The notes below the pieces were generated by a model, which was not told the origin of the DNA, ran no database searches, and saw only the letters and a program-made list of their open reading frames with translations. Shown here in pieces: positions 6,613 to 15,873 of a DNA stretch of 34,111 nucleotides. Position 1 is the first letter of the stretch; each line of letters starts with the position of its first letter. The DNA is from Candidatus Parabeggiatoa sp. nov. 3 (GTDB lineage: Bacteria; Pseudomonadota; Gammaproteobacteria; Beggiatoales; Beggiatoaceae). The stretch spans positions 1-34,111 of the forward strand of contig QNEL01000019.1 of assembly GCA_003645185.1 (NCBI GenBank), in the 5' to 3' direction. The translations under genes and the position numbers were made by a program.

Positions 6613-7362
6613 ATGGAATTGCTTAAAAATAAGGTTGCTATAGTAACTGGTGGCTCACGTGGGCTTGGTAAAGCCATTGCACTTAAATTTGCGTCTCATG
6701 GTGCATCATTGATATTAGTTGCAACAAATCAAGAACGCTTAAATCAAGCCGCATACGAAGTGCGGAATATGGGAGCAAAAGCTGAGATTGTTGCCGGGGA
6801 TATTGCTAAACCAGAGTTTTCTGAAGAAATTGTAAAAGTGACACTAGATCATTTTGGTCAAATTGATGTTTTAGTAAATTGTGCAGGTGTGATTACTCGC
6901 ACGCCAGTAGAACAATTACCCCTTGAAGAGTGGTACAGAGTGATTGACGTTAATTTACATGGCACATTTCATGCTTGTCGTGCGGTTCTGCCTTTGATGC
7001 GTGCTCAAGCGTCTGGCAAAATCATTAATATGACATCGCAAATGGCAAAATTGCCGCATCCAAGTGCCTCACCAAGTTATGAAGTGTCTAAAGCTGGACA
7101 AATTGCTTTAACTCGCCATCTAGCTTATCATTATGCACAATATAATATTTGTATTAATGCAATAGCGCCAGGTTCAATTAATACCGATATGCCAAAAAGC
7201 ATGAATCCTGAAGCACGAGAACGTTTGCGTCGTGCCATTCCTCTGCGCCGCCTTGGTGAGCCTGATGAAGTGGCAAATTGCGCGCTTTTTCTTGCCACAT
7301 CTCTATCCGATTATATTACCGGGGAAACGATTGATATCAATGGTGGCACATTAATGGATTAG
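6613..7362 (+). CDS. SDR-family oxidoreductase (FabG-like)
   Basis: A 249-residue classical short-chain dehydrogenase/reductase, the usual length for the family. The N-terminal nucleotide site is TGGSRGLG (12-19), NCAG is at 89-92, Asn114 is the fourth catalytic residue, and Ser142-Tyr156-Lys160 (YEVSK) form the catalytic set. APGSINTDM (185-193) and the C-terminal DYITGETIDINGG block are typical. FabG-like SDRs interconvert a ketone and alcohol with NAD(P)H. Here the substrate is unknown, and the neighbours (ATP-grasp upstream, radical SAM downstream) suggest sugar or small-molecule modification rather than fatty-acid synthesis. There is no clear ribosome site before ATG 6613. Read-through from the ATP-grasp gene is likely. 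Confidence 0.9.
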   Translation: MELLKNKVAIVTGGSRGLGKAIALKFASHGASLILVATNQERLNQAAYEVRNMGAKAEIVAGDIAKPEFSEEIVKVTLDHFGQIDVLVNCAGVITRTPVEQLPLEEWYRVIDVNLHGTFHACRAVLPLMRAQASGKIINMTSQMAKLPHPSASPSYEVSKAGQIALTRHLAYHYAQYNICINAIAPGSINTDMPKSMNPEARERLRRAIPLRRLGEPDEVANCALFLATSLSDYITGETIDINGGTLMD

Positions 7363-7553
7363 TTATAGCATTTTTCGATTGGGTTAAATACAATTATTAT
7401 GTCATTGAAATAAATAAGTATTTCGTCTGGTGGGTGTAGCTAAAAAAAGTCGGAAAACGCTCTCTATAAATATTTAGGTTGTTGATTATACTGACAATAG
7501 GCCTTTGCACCAATCCGCTCAATCCCCTGATCCGTTGTACTAATAGATAGGTT

Positions 7554-8573
7554 ATGGAAACAAGCCAGTTAAATAAAATATCGACGCGCTATTATTGGGA
7601 ACACTTTTTATTAGTACCAGATAACCTCCTAAAATCTCTGTTTTATCCTACAAACATGGCGACTGATGAACAAAGCGCATTATTTAAAAAGTTTGTTTGT
7701 ATTGTCAATCTAGAAACGAGCAAGTATTGTAATAGAAAGTGTTCGTATTGCCCGGTATCGTTAAATGACAGTAGAAAAAATAAGTTATACATGACAGATG
7801 AACTTTTTAACAACATTTTGAGTGAACTAGAAAGCATCAATTATTCGTCTACAATTGTTTTTAATCTTTACAATGAACCATTAGCCGATAAAAATATTTA
7901 TTTTAAAATCAAACAAGTACGAAAAAGCTTACCTTATTCATTCCTCATGTTCAATTCCAATGGTGATTATGTTGAGTCAGATATCTTAAATCAATTAAGT
8001 CAAATAGGTTTAAATGCACTATTTGTGACATTACATCCTCCTGTTAATAAACCTTATCAATTAGAAGATCGACTGAAAGCGTTTAAAAAATTTAAAAAAA
8101 AAATAGGACGAGATATAAGTCAATCTGAAATCAGTGCGCCTTTAGAAAACGGACAGATTGAATCAAATCTTGATTGGAACGGTATGAGACTGCGTATCAT
8201 GGCTAATGATTGGTTAAAATATGGTAACTCGCGTGCAGGTACACTTAGTTTTCTCAATGCCTCAACAACTAGAACATTACCATGTGCACGTTCGTTGCGT
8301 GAGTTGACTATCAGTCATGATGGTAATGTTTTTCCATGCTGTCAGTTTTTTCCAGATAGTGTGGAAAATGAAAAGTATAAAATAGATAATGTGTCATCTA
8401 AAAGTATTTTTGAAATATATGCCTCAAACGCACTAGCAAAATGGCGCAAAAACCTTTTTACTTTTGGGGAAAAAGAAACGCCATGCGATAGTTGTCGGGA
8501 TGAAGATTTTTCAAAACAAGATTCTTTGGAAATAAGAAAAACTATTCTTAATAGGTTAAGTACTAAAGCATAA
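7554..8573 (+). CDS. Radical SAM/SPASM-domain protein
   Basis: A 339-residue enzyme with the radical SAM motif CNRKCSYC (CxxxCxxC, residues 59-66) that holds the SAM-binding 4Fe-4S cluster. A NLYNEPL segment corresponds to the GGEP motif. A C-terminal SPASM-like region has Cys about 244, the CC pair about 262 and CDSC near 311-314, which would bind one or more auxiliary clusters. SPASM enzymes act on peptides, sugars or other small molecules. The cysteine at SPASM position HDGNVFPCC is classic. No precursor peptide ORF is visible nearby, so a RiPP role is not supported. The gene follows a 191-bp gap with no clear element and is 17 bp upstream of the SGNH gene, so the two are probably co-transcribed. 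Confidence 0.85.
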   Translation: METSQLNKISTRYYWEHFLLVPDNLLKSLFYPTNMATDEQSALFKKFVCIVNLETSKYCNRKCSYCPVSLNDSRKNKLYMTDELFNNILSELESINYSSTIVFNLYNEPLADKNIYFKIKQVRKSLPYSFLMFNSNGDYVESDILNQLSQIGLNALFVTLHPPVNKPYQLEDRLKAFKKFKKKIGRDISQSEISAPLENGQIESNLDWNGMRLRIMANDWLKYGNSRAGTLSFLNASTTRTLPCARSLRELTISHDGNVFPCCQFFPDSVENEKYKIDNVSSKSIFEIYASNALAKWRKNLFTFGEKETPCDSCRDEDFSKQDSLEIRKTILNRLSTKA

Positions 8574-8590
8574 TTTTTCAGAGGAGTACC

Positions 8591-9925
8591 ATGCGTGCTA
8601 ACAAATTCGCAAATTTTGTGCTAATCAGTGGAATATTATTTTTCCTCATGGCACTTATTTATGACTTATACAAGATCATGATATTATCTAGCCTAGATAA
8701 ACATCGTTTGATTTTTGCGGTAATTTCCCTCGCTGGCGTTGTTATATGTTCCTTTGCCCTTAGATTGCGTCAAGATTACAAGATAAATTTGGTTCTAACT
8801 GGTTTATCGATATGTGTTAGCGTATATTCGGTAGAAATTTTCCTCTTTTCTCAGAAAACAGATATTCGTCAACGACTAGCGCAAAAAATGGAAATCCCTT
8901 TTGATACCCGATCAAAACGGGAGATTATTCAGGAAATGAAAGAACAAGGTGTAGATACCTTCCCATCTTTTTATACTCATTTAATAATTCCTAAAAATGG
9001 TTTAGAAATCAACGGAGAAAGAATTTTTCCATTGAGTGGTGTATCACTAAAAAACACCGTTTTGTGCAACGAAAGCGGAAAATGGGTAAATTACAAGAGC
9101 GATGAACATGGTTTTAACAATCCAAGCGGACTATTTGAAGTTGAGGGAATAGATGTTGCGTTGGTTGGTGATTCATTTACCCAAGGTATTTGTGTTAAAC
9201 AAGGTGAAGATATCGCAAGCCAACTACGAAGGATGTCAGGACTACAAGTAATCAATTTGGGGAATGGTGGTAATGGCCCTTTGCTTGAATTGGCAAGCCT
9301 AAAAGAATATGCAGAACCTCTGAAGCCGAAATACGTGTTGTGGCTGTATTATGAAGGAAATGATTTGGGAGATTTAGTTTCAGAACAAAGTTCCCCCTTC
9401 CTTTTGAAATATCGTAATCACCGATTCTCGCAACACTTAATCAATAGACAATCAGAAATAGACTCGATATTGATTAAATATATGGAAGAAATAGGTGGAG
9501 AAACAGTATTAGATAATATAGTCAATATAATAAAGCTTTGGCACTTGCGTCTGTTGTTAATTAAACCATCATTACCACCGCTGTTTACAGAACTGCTTAA
9601 AAATGCGAAGAATTTAACATCTGCTTGGGGAGGTAAACTTTATTTTGTCTATCTTCCTGCATGGAATAGATATGCAACGGATTTAGAACATGGCACTTTT
9701 TACCATCGTCATCAGGTATTGTCTATTGTTCAACACCTGAAAATTCCAATCATAGACATACATGATAGAGTTTTTGCTACTCATCCCGATCCACAGTCAC
9801 TCTTTCCATTTAGAGTTTTTGGACATTATACGAGTGAAGGGTATAGCTTAATAGCTCAAGCAATACACGCCTCTTTGAAGAACGATGGTTTTTTAAAACA
9901 AGAGAAGGTAAAATCAGAAAAATAA
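8591..9925 (+). CDS. Membrane-anchored SGNH-hydrolase-like protein
   Basis: 444 residues. The N-terminus has three hydrophobic segments (about 8-32, 40-57 and 66-87), followed by a soluble domain with SGNH/GDSL blocks: GDSFTQG (193-199, Ser nucleophile), GNGGNGP (about 224-230), YEGND (Asn257) and GHYTSEGY near residue 413, whose His would be catalytic. The preceding DEHGFNN stretch is common in this group of envelope SGNH proteins. It most likely adds or removes acyl groups (often acetyl) on a surface glycan outside the inner membrane. That role is inferred from family and context. A strong Shine-Dalgarno (gaggag) sits before ATG 8591. It is 17 bp downstream of the radical SAM/SPASM gene. 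Confidence 0.8.
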   Translation: MRANKFANFVLISGILFFLMALIYDLYKIMILSSLDKHRLIFAVISLAGVVICSFALRLRQDYKINLVLTGLSICVSVYSVEIFLFSQKTDIRQRLAQKMEIPFDTRSKREIIQEMKEQGVDTFPSFYTHLIIPKNGLEINGERIFPLSGVSLKNTVLCNESGKWVNYKSDEHGFNNPSGLFEVEGIDVALVGDSFTQGICVKQGEDIASQLRRMSGLQVINLGNGGNGPLLELASLKEYAEPLKPKYVLWLYYEGNDLGDLVSEQSSPFLLKYRNHRFSQHLINRQSEIDSILIKYMEEIGGETVLDNIVNIIKLWHLRLLLIKPSLPPLFTELLKNAKNLTSAWGGKLYFVYLPAWNRYATDLEHGTFYHRHQVLSIVQHLKIPIIDIHDRVFATHPDPQSLFPFRVFGHYTSEGYSLIAQAIHASLKNDGFLKQEKVKSEK

Positions 9926-10007
9926 TGTCACACGCATGAGGGCAAACACACAACTCTGCCCTACATGAATGTGAAATCATTTACCGGCCTATAAAGGAAA
10001 TATTGTT

Positions 10008-11375
10008 ATGCAAATTAAAATCAGAAATTTTGGCCCTGTAAAAGAATTTAATTTTGATTTCACCAAAGACTTTGTGGTTATTTTCGGCAAAAATAATCTT
10101 GGTAAGTCTTATGCTCTTTCTGCGGTTTATTTAGTTTTAAAGAATCTGTTGAACATGAAAATGGACCGAATTAGGAAAGATGAGGTATTATCACAGCTAG
10201 TTTCATATTCTCAGATTCAGTTTCGGGTTAATATGGCAGTGAAGGAGGCTCATGAAATAATAAATCCACAGAATGAAATGATAAGCACACAGCTTTTTTC
10301 ACTGTTCCAAGAGTTGCTGGAAGAAATTGAAGAGTCTTTTTATAACACTTTTGATAATATGACTAACCAATTTTCTAAAGAGATACCGAGTGTGACAATC
10401 AAGAAAGGTTCGGATGAATTCACAATGGAAATTCAAGAACAAAAATTGGTACCTAAAACGACAGATATTGTTGCTAAAATAAACAAATTATTTAGAGAAT
10501 ACAGAGAAAAGTTTTCTTATGAAGCGCTGACAGAAGACGAATATGATGATGAGCTTAGGGCAGATATTGATCTGGTTTTAGAACAAGCTTTATTTTTTCT
10601 TGACGACGAATATTTGGGTAAAGTTAAAAAAGAAACTTCGCTGATATTTTTACCGGCTTCCCGTTCTGGTTTATATCAAGGATTAAATAGCCTTTCTCAA
10701 ATTATGGTTGAGTTATCAAAAAGTCGGAGATTTACCACCAAAAAACTTGAACTCCCCAATATTTCTGAACCATGCAGCGACTATTTTTTAGGTTTATCTA
10801 GTCTGCAACCCAAAAACTTGAAGGATGATAATCCGATTTTAGGCATTGTGAATGAGATAGAACAAACGATTCTCAAAGGTGAAGTCATTTTTGATGAAGT
10901 GACTAAAAAAATGTTTTATAACCCTCATCAAACCGATTTAGTGTTAGATATCTCTGCAACCTCTTCAATGGTTTCAGAACTATCCCCTATAGTTTGTTAC
11001 CTAAAATATCAAGTGGCTGTGGCAAACTCAAAATCTATTATTTTTATAGAAGAGCCAGAAGCTAATTTACATCCAGAAGCCCAGATACAACTAATGGAAA
11101 TATTGGCCAAATTGGTTAAAGCGAACGTCAAAATTGTAATCACATCTCATAGTGATTATCTGTTTAACAAACTGAACAACCTCATTTTAGAAGGAAAAAT
11201 TGATATAGCTTCCATACAAGCAACTGTTTTCAAAGAAACACCTCAAGGTAGCATTGCTAAAGATGTTCCTATAGACAAGCTAGGCATTGATGATGAAAAT
11301 TTTCTGGAAATTGCTGAAGATATCTTTAACGAAAAATTAGCCGCAATAGAAAAATTGAATGATGAGGATTCATGA
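10008..11375 (+). CDS. AAA family ATPase (ABC/SMC-type, OLD-like)
   Basis: A 455-residue ATPase of the AAA_15/AAA_21 (SMC/RecF-like) type. It begins with the IRNFGPVKEFNFDF strand seen at the start of such proteins. Walker A is GKNNLGKS (27-34). The middle 170 residues are helical and acidic and probably form an inserted coiled coil. A signature-like segment (ATSSMVSELSP, about residue 320) precedes Walker B IIFIEEPEANLHPEAQ (about 344-359) and the H-loop VITSHS (about 376-381). In known systems such ATPases sense DNA or phage proteins and control a nuclease or toxin. ATG 10008 follows a usable ribosome site (aaagga). The stop overlaps the next start by four bases, so this ATPase and the nuclease-like protein almost certainly work together. 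Confidence 0.85.
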   Translation: MQIKIRNFGPVKEFNFDFTKDFVVIFGKNNLGKSYALSAVYLVLKNLLNMKMDRIRKDEVLSQLVSYSQIQFRVNMAVKEAHEIINPQNEMISTQLFSLFQELLEEIEESFYNTFDNMTNQFSKEIPSVTIKKGSDEFTMEIQEQKLVPKTTDIVAKINKLFREYREKFSYEALTEDEYDDELRADIDLVLEQALFFLDDEYLGKVKKETSLIFLPASRSGLYQGLNSLSQIMVELSKSRRFTTKKLELPNISEPCSDYFLGLSSLQPKNLKDDNPILGIVNEIEQTILKGEVIFDEVTKKMFYNPHQTDLVLDISATSSMVSELSPIVCYLKYQVAVANSKSIIFIEEPEANLHPEAQIQLMEILAKLVKANVKIVITSHSDYLFNKLNNLILEGKIDIASIQATVFKETPQGSIAKDVPIDKLGIDDENFLEIAEDIFNEKLAAIEKLNDEDS

Positions 11376-11896
11376 TGTTTGACAAAATTATAAATTCAGA
11401 TTTAGTTGGTTTACGTCGAGAAACTTGTGAGGAAAATAATGCTCGTGTTGAATTTAGCAAGCAATTAGCAGAAGATAACTACATTGTCTTAAAAATTGAT
11501 GCATACTATAACTCAAAAAGAGAACCTAACCCTCCCCCCTCTATTGACTGCTTAATTCTTGTTAAATGTGATACTAATGAATGTTATGACTTTTACTTAG
11601 TAGAACTGAAAGACATTAAGTCTTTAAAAGGTCTTAACATTAAAAACATACAACAAAAATTTGCAACAACAATCAATGATTTCTTAAATAAGGAATTTAA
11701 AGATATTTTTGATGCTTACTGCATAAATGATTTTAAACTTTACTTGGTGTTAGGTGAAACATTCTCAAAAAAATACGGGAAAAAGATGGGTTCTTCGCAA
11801 TTAAAAATTTTTACACTCCAAAAATTATATCACTTTAGAAATAAAATAGCAGCAATTAACCCAATACCATCAGATTATCAGGTCAAAGAATGCTGA
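11372..11896 (+). CDS. Small PD-(D/E)xK-nuclease-like partner of the AAA ATPase
   Basis: A 174-residue soluble protein I do not recognise by name. The core has SIDCLILVK (Asp59) and, 19 residues later, FYLVELKDIK (Glu78, Lys80), the D...ExK layout of PD-(D/E)xK endonucleases, with a YNS.R turn upstream and conserved-looking helices after. The catalytic assignment is by eye. The start (ATG 11372) overlaps the ATPase stop by four bases, so expression is translationally coupled. A second ATG at 11375 is also possible. An ABC-type ATPase with a small nuclease is a common plan in anti-phage systems, so an effector role is a reasonable inference. Alternatively it could be an inactive structural subunit. 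The gene ends shortly before a repeat element at 11934. Confidence 0.65.
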   Translation: MMFDKIINSDLVGLRRETCEENNARVEFSKQLAEDNYIVLKIDAYYNSKREPNPPPSIDCLILVKCDTNECYDFYLVELKDIKSLKGLNIKNIQQKFATTINDFLNKEFKDIFDAYCINDFKLYLVLGETFSKKYGKKMGSSQLKIFTLQKLYHFRNKIAAINPIPSDYQVKEC

Positions 11897-11933
11897 TGAT
11901 TCAAGCGGGAATGTATAAAAATTTGAAATTTAT

Positions 11934-12067
11934 TATAGCGTTTCTCAATTTAGTGATGGACAACCACCCCCTAGCCCCTTATCAAGGATGGGGAACTCTC
12001 CTCCTTACGAATGAGGGGTAGGGGGAGGTTATGAAGTTTGTCCCTTATCAAATTGAGAAAGACTATA
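11934..12067. repeat. 134-bp element with 30-bp imperfect inverted ends
   Basis: The ends 11934-11963 (tatagcgtttctcaatttag...) and 12038-12067 are inverted copies matching at 24 of 30 positions. The centre has a second inverted pair (ccaccccctagcccctt with gaggggtagggggagg). No ORF. It separates the ATPase/nuclease pair from the B12 radical SAM gene. Confidence 0.7.
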
Positions 12068-12110
12068 ACCGAATGGTAAACAATAAACTAAAAATAGAAG
12101 CTAAATAAAA

Positions 12111-13526
12111 ATGAAATGCCTTTTAATTTCGCCCCCCTTTGATCCTAACAGAGTTACAAGGCGGTTTCCGCCAATGTCTCTGCTTTATCTTGCTGCCAGT
12201 TTAAGAAAATTTGGTCATGAACCCGTTATATCCAATCTTGGCGTATTCATTGGCACAGATGAGAATACTTTAAAAGAAATCACGCTGCAAACAGTTAATG
12301 AATATCAACCGGAATTAGTTGGTTTTACCTGCTCAAGTTCATCATTCCCTCTCGTAAGAAAAAGTGCGGCTTATATCAAAGAATCCTTTCCCAATGTCAA
12401 AATTATAGTTGGAGGTATGCACCCAACACTATTTCCTAGAGAAATTTTAGAGAATTGTTCTTTTATAGATTATATTGCGATTGGTGAGGCTGATTACACC
12501 TTCGTAAAACTTTGCGATATGCTTGATGCGAATGAGACAGATTTTACTACGCCTGGAATAGCCCAAAGAACAAAATATGGAAAAATTGTTATCGGAGAAC
12601 GTCCAGAACCCATCAAAAATCTTGATGACTTACCGATGCCAGCATGGCAAGATATTTCTATCAATGATTATCGCTTTGATTATTCTGCATGGCTTAATCC
12701 CAAAAAACATAAGATTGACATCGTAGCTCCCATATTAACCAGTCGCAGTTGTCCTTTTGACTGTAATTTCTGTGCTTTTAATACTTTAATGGGACGTGGT
12801 TTTCGTTATCATAGTCCGGCACGAGTTGTTGATGAAATTGAAAGACTGCATAAGCAATTTGGGGTAAATTATTTTGAATTTATTGACGATAATATGGGCA
12901 TTAAAAAATCTCGTTTAATCGCAATATGCAATGAGATATTAAAAAGAAATTTGGATATCCAATTTACTTCTATGAGCGGGCTTCACATTGCGACGATTGA
13001 CCAAGATATAGTTGATGCCCTATGTGACGCTGGATATTGACATGCCATCCTTCCCGTTGAACATGCTTCAGAGTTCATTCGGAACAAAGTGATTGGAAAA
13101 AAACTATCTCGTGATAAAATTTTTGAAGTGGCAGAGTTATTTAAGAAAAGAGGACTCATGACTCGTGGTTTTTTTATTATTGGATTTCCTGAAGAAACTG
13201 ATGAAACCATAAAAGAAACTATACAGATGATCAAAGAACTTGATTTTGATCTTGTCAATGTATTTAATTTGATTCCATTTCCGGGAACACGACTGTTCCA
13301 ACAGTGTTTGGAACATAAATTATTTCTAAACAAAGTTGATACCAATACTTTATGGAAAGGAGAATTGGGTTTAGATACATCAGACCATAGTGGCTTCTAT
13401 TTAAAACCTTTTGCTATGCCGATGGAAAAATTAATAGCGTATAGACAAGAAATCGATCAGTTAGTTCGTGATAAGCAACAACAAACTCAATTAAAAATCA
13501 AAAATCAGAACTTAGTCTTTGTCTAA
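12111..13526 (+). pseudogene. B12-binding radical SAM protein interrupted by one TGA
   Basis: Tracked ORFs 12111-13040 and 13089-13526 are in one frame, separated only by a TGA at 13038-13040. Together they give about 471 residues, the usual size. The N-terminal cobalamin-binding domain is seen as SPPF...RRFPPMSLLYLAA, VGFTCSSSSF and IVGGMHPTLFP...IGEAD. The radical SAM motif is CPFDCNFC (214-221). After the TGA the frame continues with HAILPVEHASEFIRNKVIG and GFFIIGFPEETDETI, the standard second half of the barrel. The homologous gene at 18580 reads AGFYKMTVPIE where this one reads AGY-stop-HAILPVE, so one sense codon has become TGA and nothing is shifted. Such enzymes act as methyltransferases or catalyse ring and C-C bond chemistry. 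The substrate is unknown. Without read-through only the first two-thirds is made. Confidence 0.85.
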
Positions 13527-13578
13527 TCAGTCGATTATTTATAGATATTTTTGGTTGAATAAATTACCAAAAAAAATA

Positions 13579-13635
13579 CCCCCTTTACCAAAGTAAGTGG
13601 GGAACTCTATTAATTTCCCACTTTCGGAAAGGGGG
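13579..13635. repeat. C-rich/G-rich imperfect hairpin
   Basis: Left arm ccccctttaccaaagtaagt (from 13579) pairs with bulges to right arm tcccactttcggaaaggggg (13616-13635). It resembles the inner hairpin of the 11934-12067 element and may also terminate transcription from upstream. Confidence 0.55.
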
Positions 13636-13648
13636 ACTGAGGAAGAAT

Positions 13649-13684
13649 TTTAAAATACCTGAAAACTTATGCTTCAGTACTTAA
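13649..13684 (+). repeat. About 36-nt dispersed repeat ending GCTTCAGTACTTAA, copy 2
   Basis: A close copy of 86-121. It overlaps the tracked start (ATG 13669) of the next gene. The tracked N-terminal residues MLQYL are therefore encoded by repeat DNA, and the true start is more likely ATG 13699. Confidence 0.7.
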
Positions 13685-13698
13685 ACAAGGAACAAAAA

Positions 13699-15873
13699 AT
13701 GGTAACAGACAATAGACAATTTGATGCCAATAAAAAACAAGTCAGCTTGAAAAATTTATATTTGGATCCAAACAACTTTCGTTTAATCCATGAGCCTGAC
13801 TATAAAGAAGTTCCAGAACAATCGTTCAAAGAAAAATCGGTTCAGCATCGAACCTCTCAGTTATTAGTGGGTCATAAAAATCAGAATATTAAAGATATTC
13901 TGGACAGTTTTAACGCGAATGACTACCTACCGGTTGATCAGATACAAGTTCGCCCATTGGAGGTGGGAAGATATGTTGTTGTTGAAGGTAATCGGCGGAT
14001 TGCAACCCTGAAATATCTCCAATCAGAGTATGAGCAAAAAGGTATTGATCTGGGTAAACTCAATTCGGATATTTTTAGTAAAGTCCCGGTGGTTTTATAT
14101 ACTGATAGCGATGAAATGCATCATCTTACTTTGATGGCCCTGAAACATATCAGTGGCAACAAAAAATGGGGAGAATGGAATCAGGCTAAGTTGCTTGACA
14201 AAATGCATTCTACCTACGAACTTGCAGAAGAAGAAATATGCAAACGGGTAGCCATTACTAAAATAGAACTACGCCGTTCTTTAAGGGCTTTGTCATTTCT
14301 TCAGCAATATCAGGATTCTGATTATGGTGATCAATTTAACGAAAATAAATTTCCCATTTTTCGCGAAATTGTTCGTAATGCGGTTTTAAAAAAGTGGTTA
14401 AAATGGGATGATAATGAATATAAGTCCCAAAATGCTCAAAATTGTGAATTTTTATTTTCCTTAATATCCACAGAACCGTTGGAAAATGAAGATGATGACG
14501 GCAGTGTATCTTATGGAGATGATCACCTGAAACCGGCACTGGTGACACGAGATGATATCAGATTATTAGGCCAGATAATTAATGATGAAAAAGCACTTGA
14601 ACAATTAAAACTCACTCGTGATATCAATGCAGCGTACCGTTCTAGTAGTCTGATGTTTCGTGAACATCAACAGGCTGCTATAAAATCAATCAGCAATGAA
14701 ATTGACACTTTAGGACAAATGGTGATTCAGGAAGATTCTTTGCCGGATATTGAATCCGTTCTTGGTCGTCTTCAGGGCATTATAAACCGAGCGAAAGCAT
14801 CTAGTATTATCAGTCTTGTCGGTGTGGAGCAAAAAATCGTGTTTCATGATCGCATTGATGCTCATTTTTCTGAACTGTCAGTGTCTAACTATAAACGATT
14901 GCAAAATCTAACCATTTCAAAGTTGTCCCGTATCAATCTTATTACTGGTATTAACAATTCAGGAAAAACAACATTACTTGAGGCTGTCTATCTACTTTGT
15001 CGTCAGAATGATTTTGGGGGTTTGTTGGAAGTGATTCGACGGCGCGGAAAAATGACTGAAGATCGGATCAATCCAGAATGGTTTATTGAGCAGATACCAC
15101 CGGTGATTGAGATTAGTGGACAATTTGATAACTCTAATGCAACTATTTTGATAAAACACTATAAAGAAAAGAATAGCAGCATCGACAAATCACATTATCT
15201 TGAGTCGGTAGAAATTTCTTCATGTTATGCCGAAACGTCGCTCAAATCTCTTATCAGAATATTCAAAGGGCAAGATCGTGAAACTCAGGCGGAGCGTATT
15301 AAAATTCTTTGTCCATCCGTGTTTAGTAGTCCTTTTTTCTTAAATGAACCACACCGCTATGCACAGCACCACTATAAAAGTGTGCAATCCAAAAGCTTAC
15401 CTAAAATCGTTGAATTCATTCGTGAAAAGGTGGTAGAAACGGTTGAGGATATTCGACTGGCTGATGAAATGCAACGCTTTCTGGTTACTGATCGTGTATT
15501 CCAGGAAACCTTAGACTTAACCGGATACGGTGAAGGGTTACAGCGTATTTTTTTCCTTTCACTACTATTTGCCTCGGCACAAAATGGAATTATTCTTATT
15601 GACGAGTTTGAAAATGCCATTCATACGAAATTGATCGCTCAGTTTGCGGGATTTATTGATGAACTCTCGAAACTTTTTAATACCCAAGTATTTTTGACTA
15701 GCCATAGTAAAGAGTGTATTGATGCTTTCGTTAAAAATATGCCACAAATAGATGATCTATCCGCGTGTGCTTTAGTGGAAAATGAAGAAGGTATTGTTGC
15801 CAGAGAATTCACAGGCAAAAAATTCAGGCGACTTGTCGAGGCTGGTAATGTTGATCTGAGGAGGGCAAAATAA
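13699..15873 (+). CDS. ParB-like domain fused to AAA (OLD-type) ATPase
   Basis: 724 residues from the preferred start. ATG 13699 is preceded by caaggaac, whereas tracked ATG 13669 lies in a repeat. Residues 15-170 look like a ParB/Srx-type domain: PVDQIQVRPL (78-87), RYVVVEGNRR (91-100, the ParB-N motif) and HISGNKKWGEWNQAK (150-164). A helical middle follows. From about 390 there is an ABC/OLD-type ATPase: LSVSNYKRLQNLTI, Walker A GINNSGKT (417-424), a YGEGLQRIF signature-like motif (610-618), Walker B IILIDEFENAIH (631-642) and H-loop TSHS (667-670). The stop overlaps the start of the TOPRIM-like gene by one base (TAATG), so they are coupled. OLD-family and PARIS defence ATPases pair this motor with a TOPRIM effector. 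A ParB-like sensor or nuclease domain at the front is unusual. The function is inferred. Confidence 0.8.
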   Translation: MVTDNRQFDANKKQVSLKNLYLDPNNFRLIHEPDYKEVPEQSFKEKSVQHRTSQLLVGHKNQNIKDILDSFNANDYLPVDQIQVRPLEVGRYVVVEGNRRIATLKYLQSEYEQKGIDLGKLNSDIFSKVPVVLYTDSDEMHHLTLMALKHISGNKKWGEWNQAKLLDKMHSTYELAEEEICKRVAITKIELRRSLRALSFLQQYQDSDYGDQFNENKFPIFREIVRNAVLKKWLKWDDNEYKSQNAQNCEFLFSLISTEPLENEDDDGSVSYGDDHLKPALVTRDDIRLLGQIINDEKALEQLKLTRDINAAYRSSSLMFREHQQAAIKSISNEIDTLGQMVIQEDSLPDIESVLGRLQGIINRAKASSIISLVGVEQKIVFHDRIDAHFSELSVSNYKRLQNLTISKLSRINLITGINNSGKTTLLEAVYLLCRQNDFGGLLEVIRRRGKMTEDRINPEWFIEQIPPVIEISGQFDNSNATILIKHYKEKNSSIDKSHYLESVEISSCYAETSLKSLIRIFKGQDRETQAERIKILCPSVFSSPFFLNEPHRYAQHHYKSVQSKSLPKIVEFIREKVVETVEDIRLADEMQRFLVTDRVFQETLDLTGYGEGLQRIFFLSLLFASAQNGIILIDEFENAIHTKLIAQFAGFIDELSKLFNTQVFLTSHSKECIDAFVKNMPQIDDLSACALVENEEGIVAREFTGKKFRRLVEAGNVDLRRAK

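Noticed and set aside
7554-8573. RiPP biosynthesis because of the radical SAM/SPASM gene
   Set aside because: No short precursor peptide gene, leader-binding domain or peptidase/transporter is adjacent.
13038-13040. TGA as selenocysteine codon
   Set aside because: The matching position in the intact paralogue is Tyr, not Cys, and no obvious SECIS-like stem was seen right after it. The other two broken genes use TAA and TAG, so a special role for TGA is not favoured.
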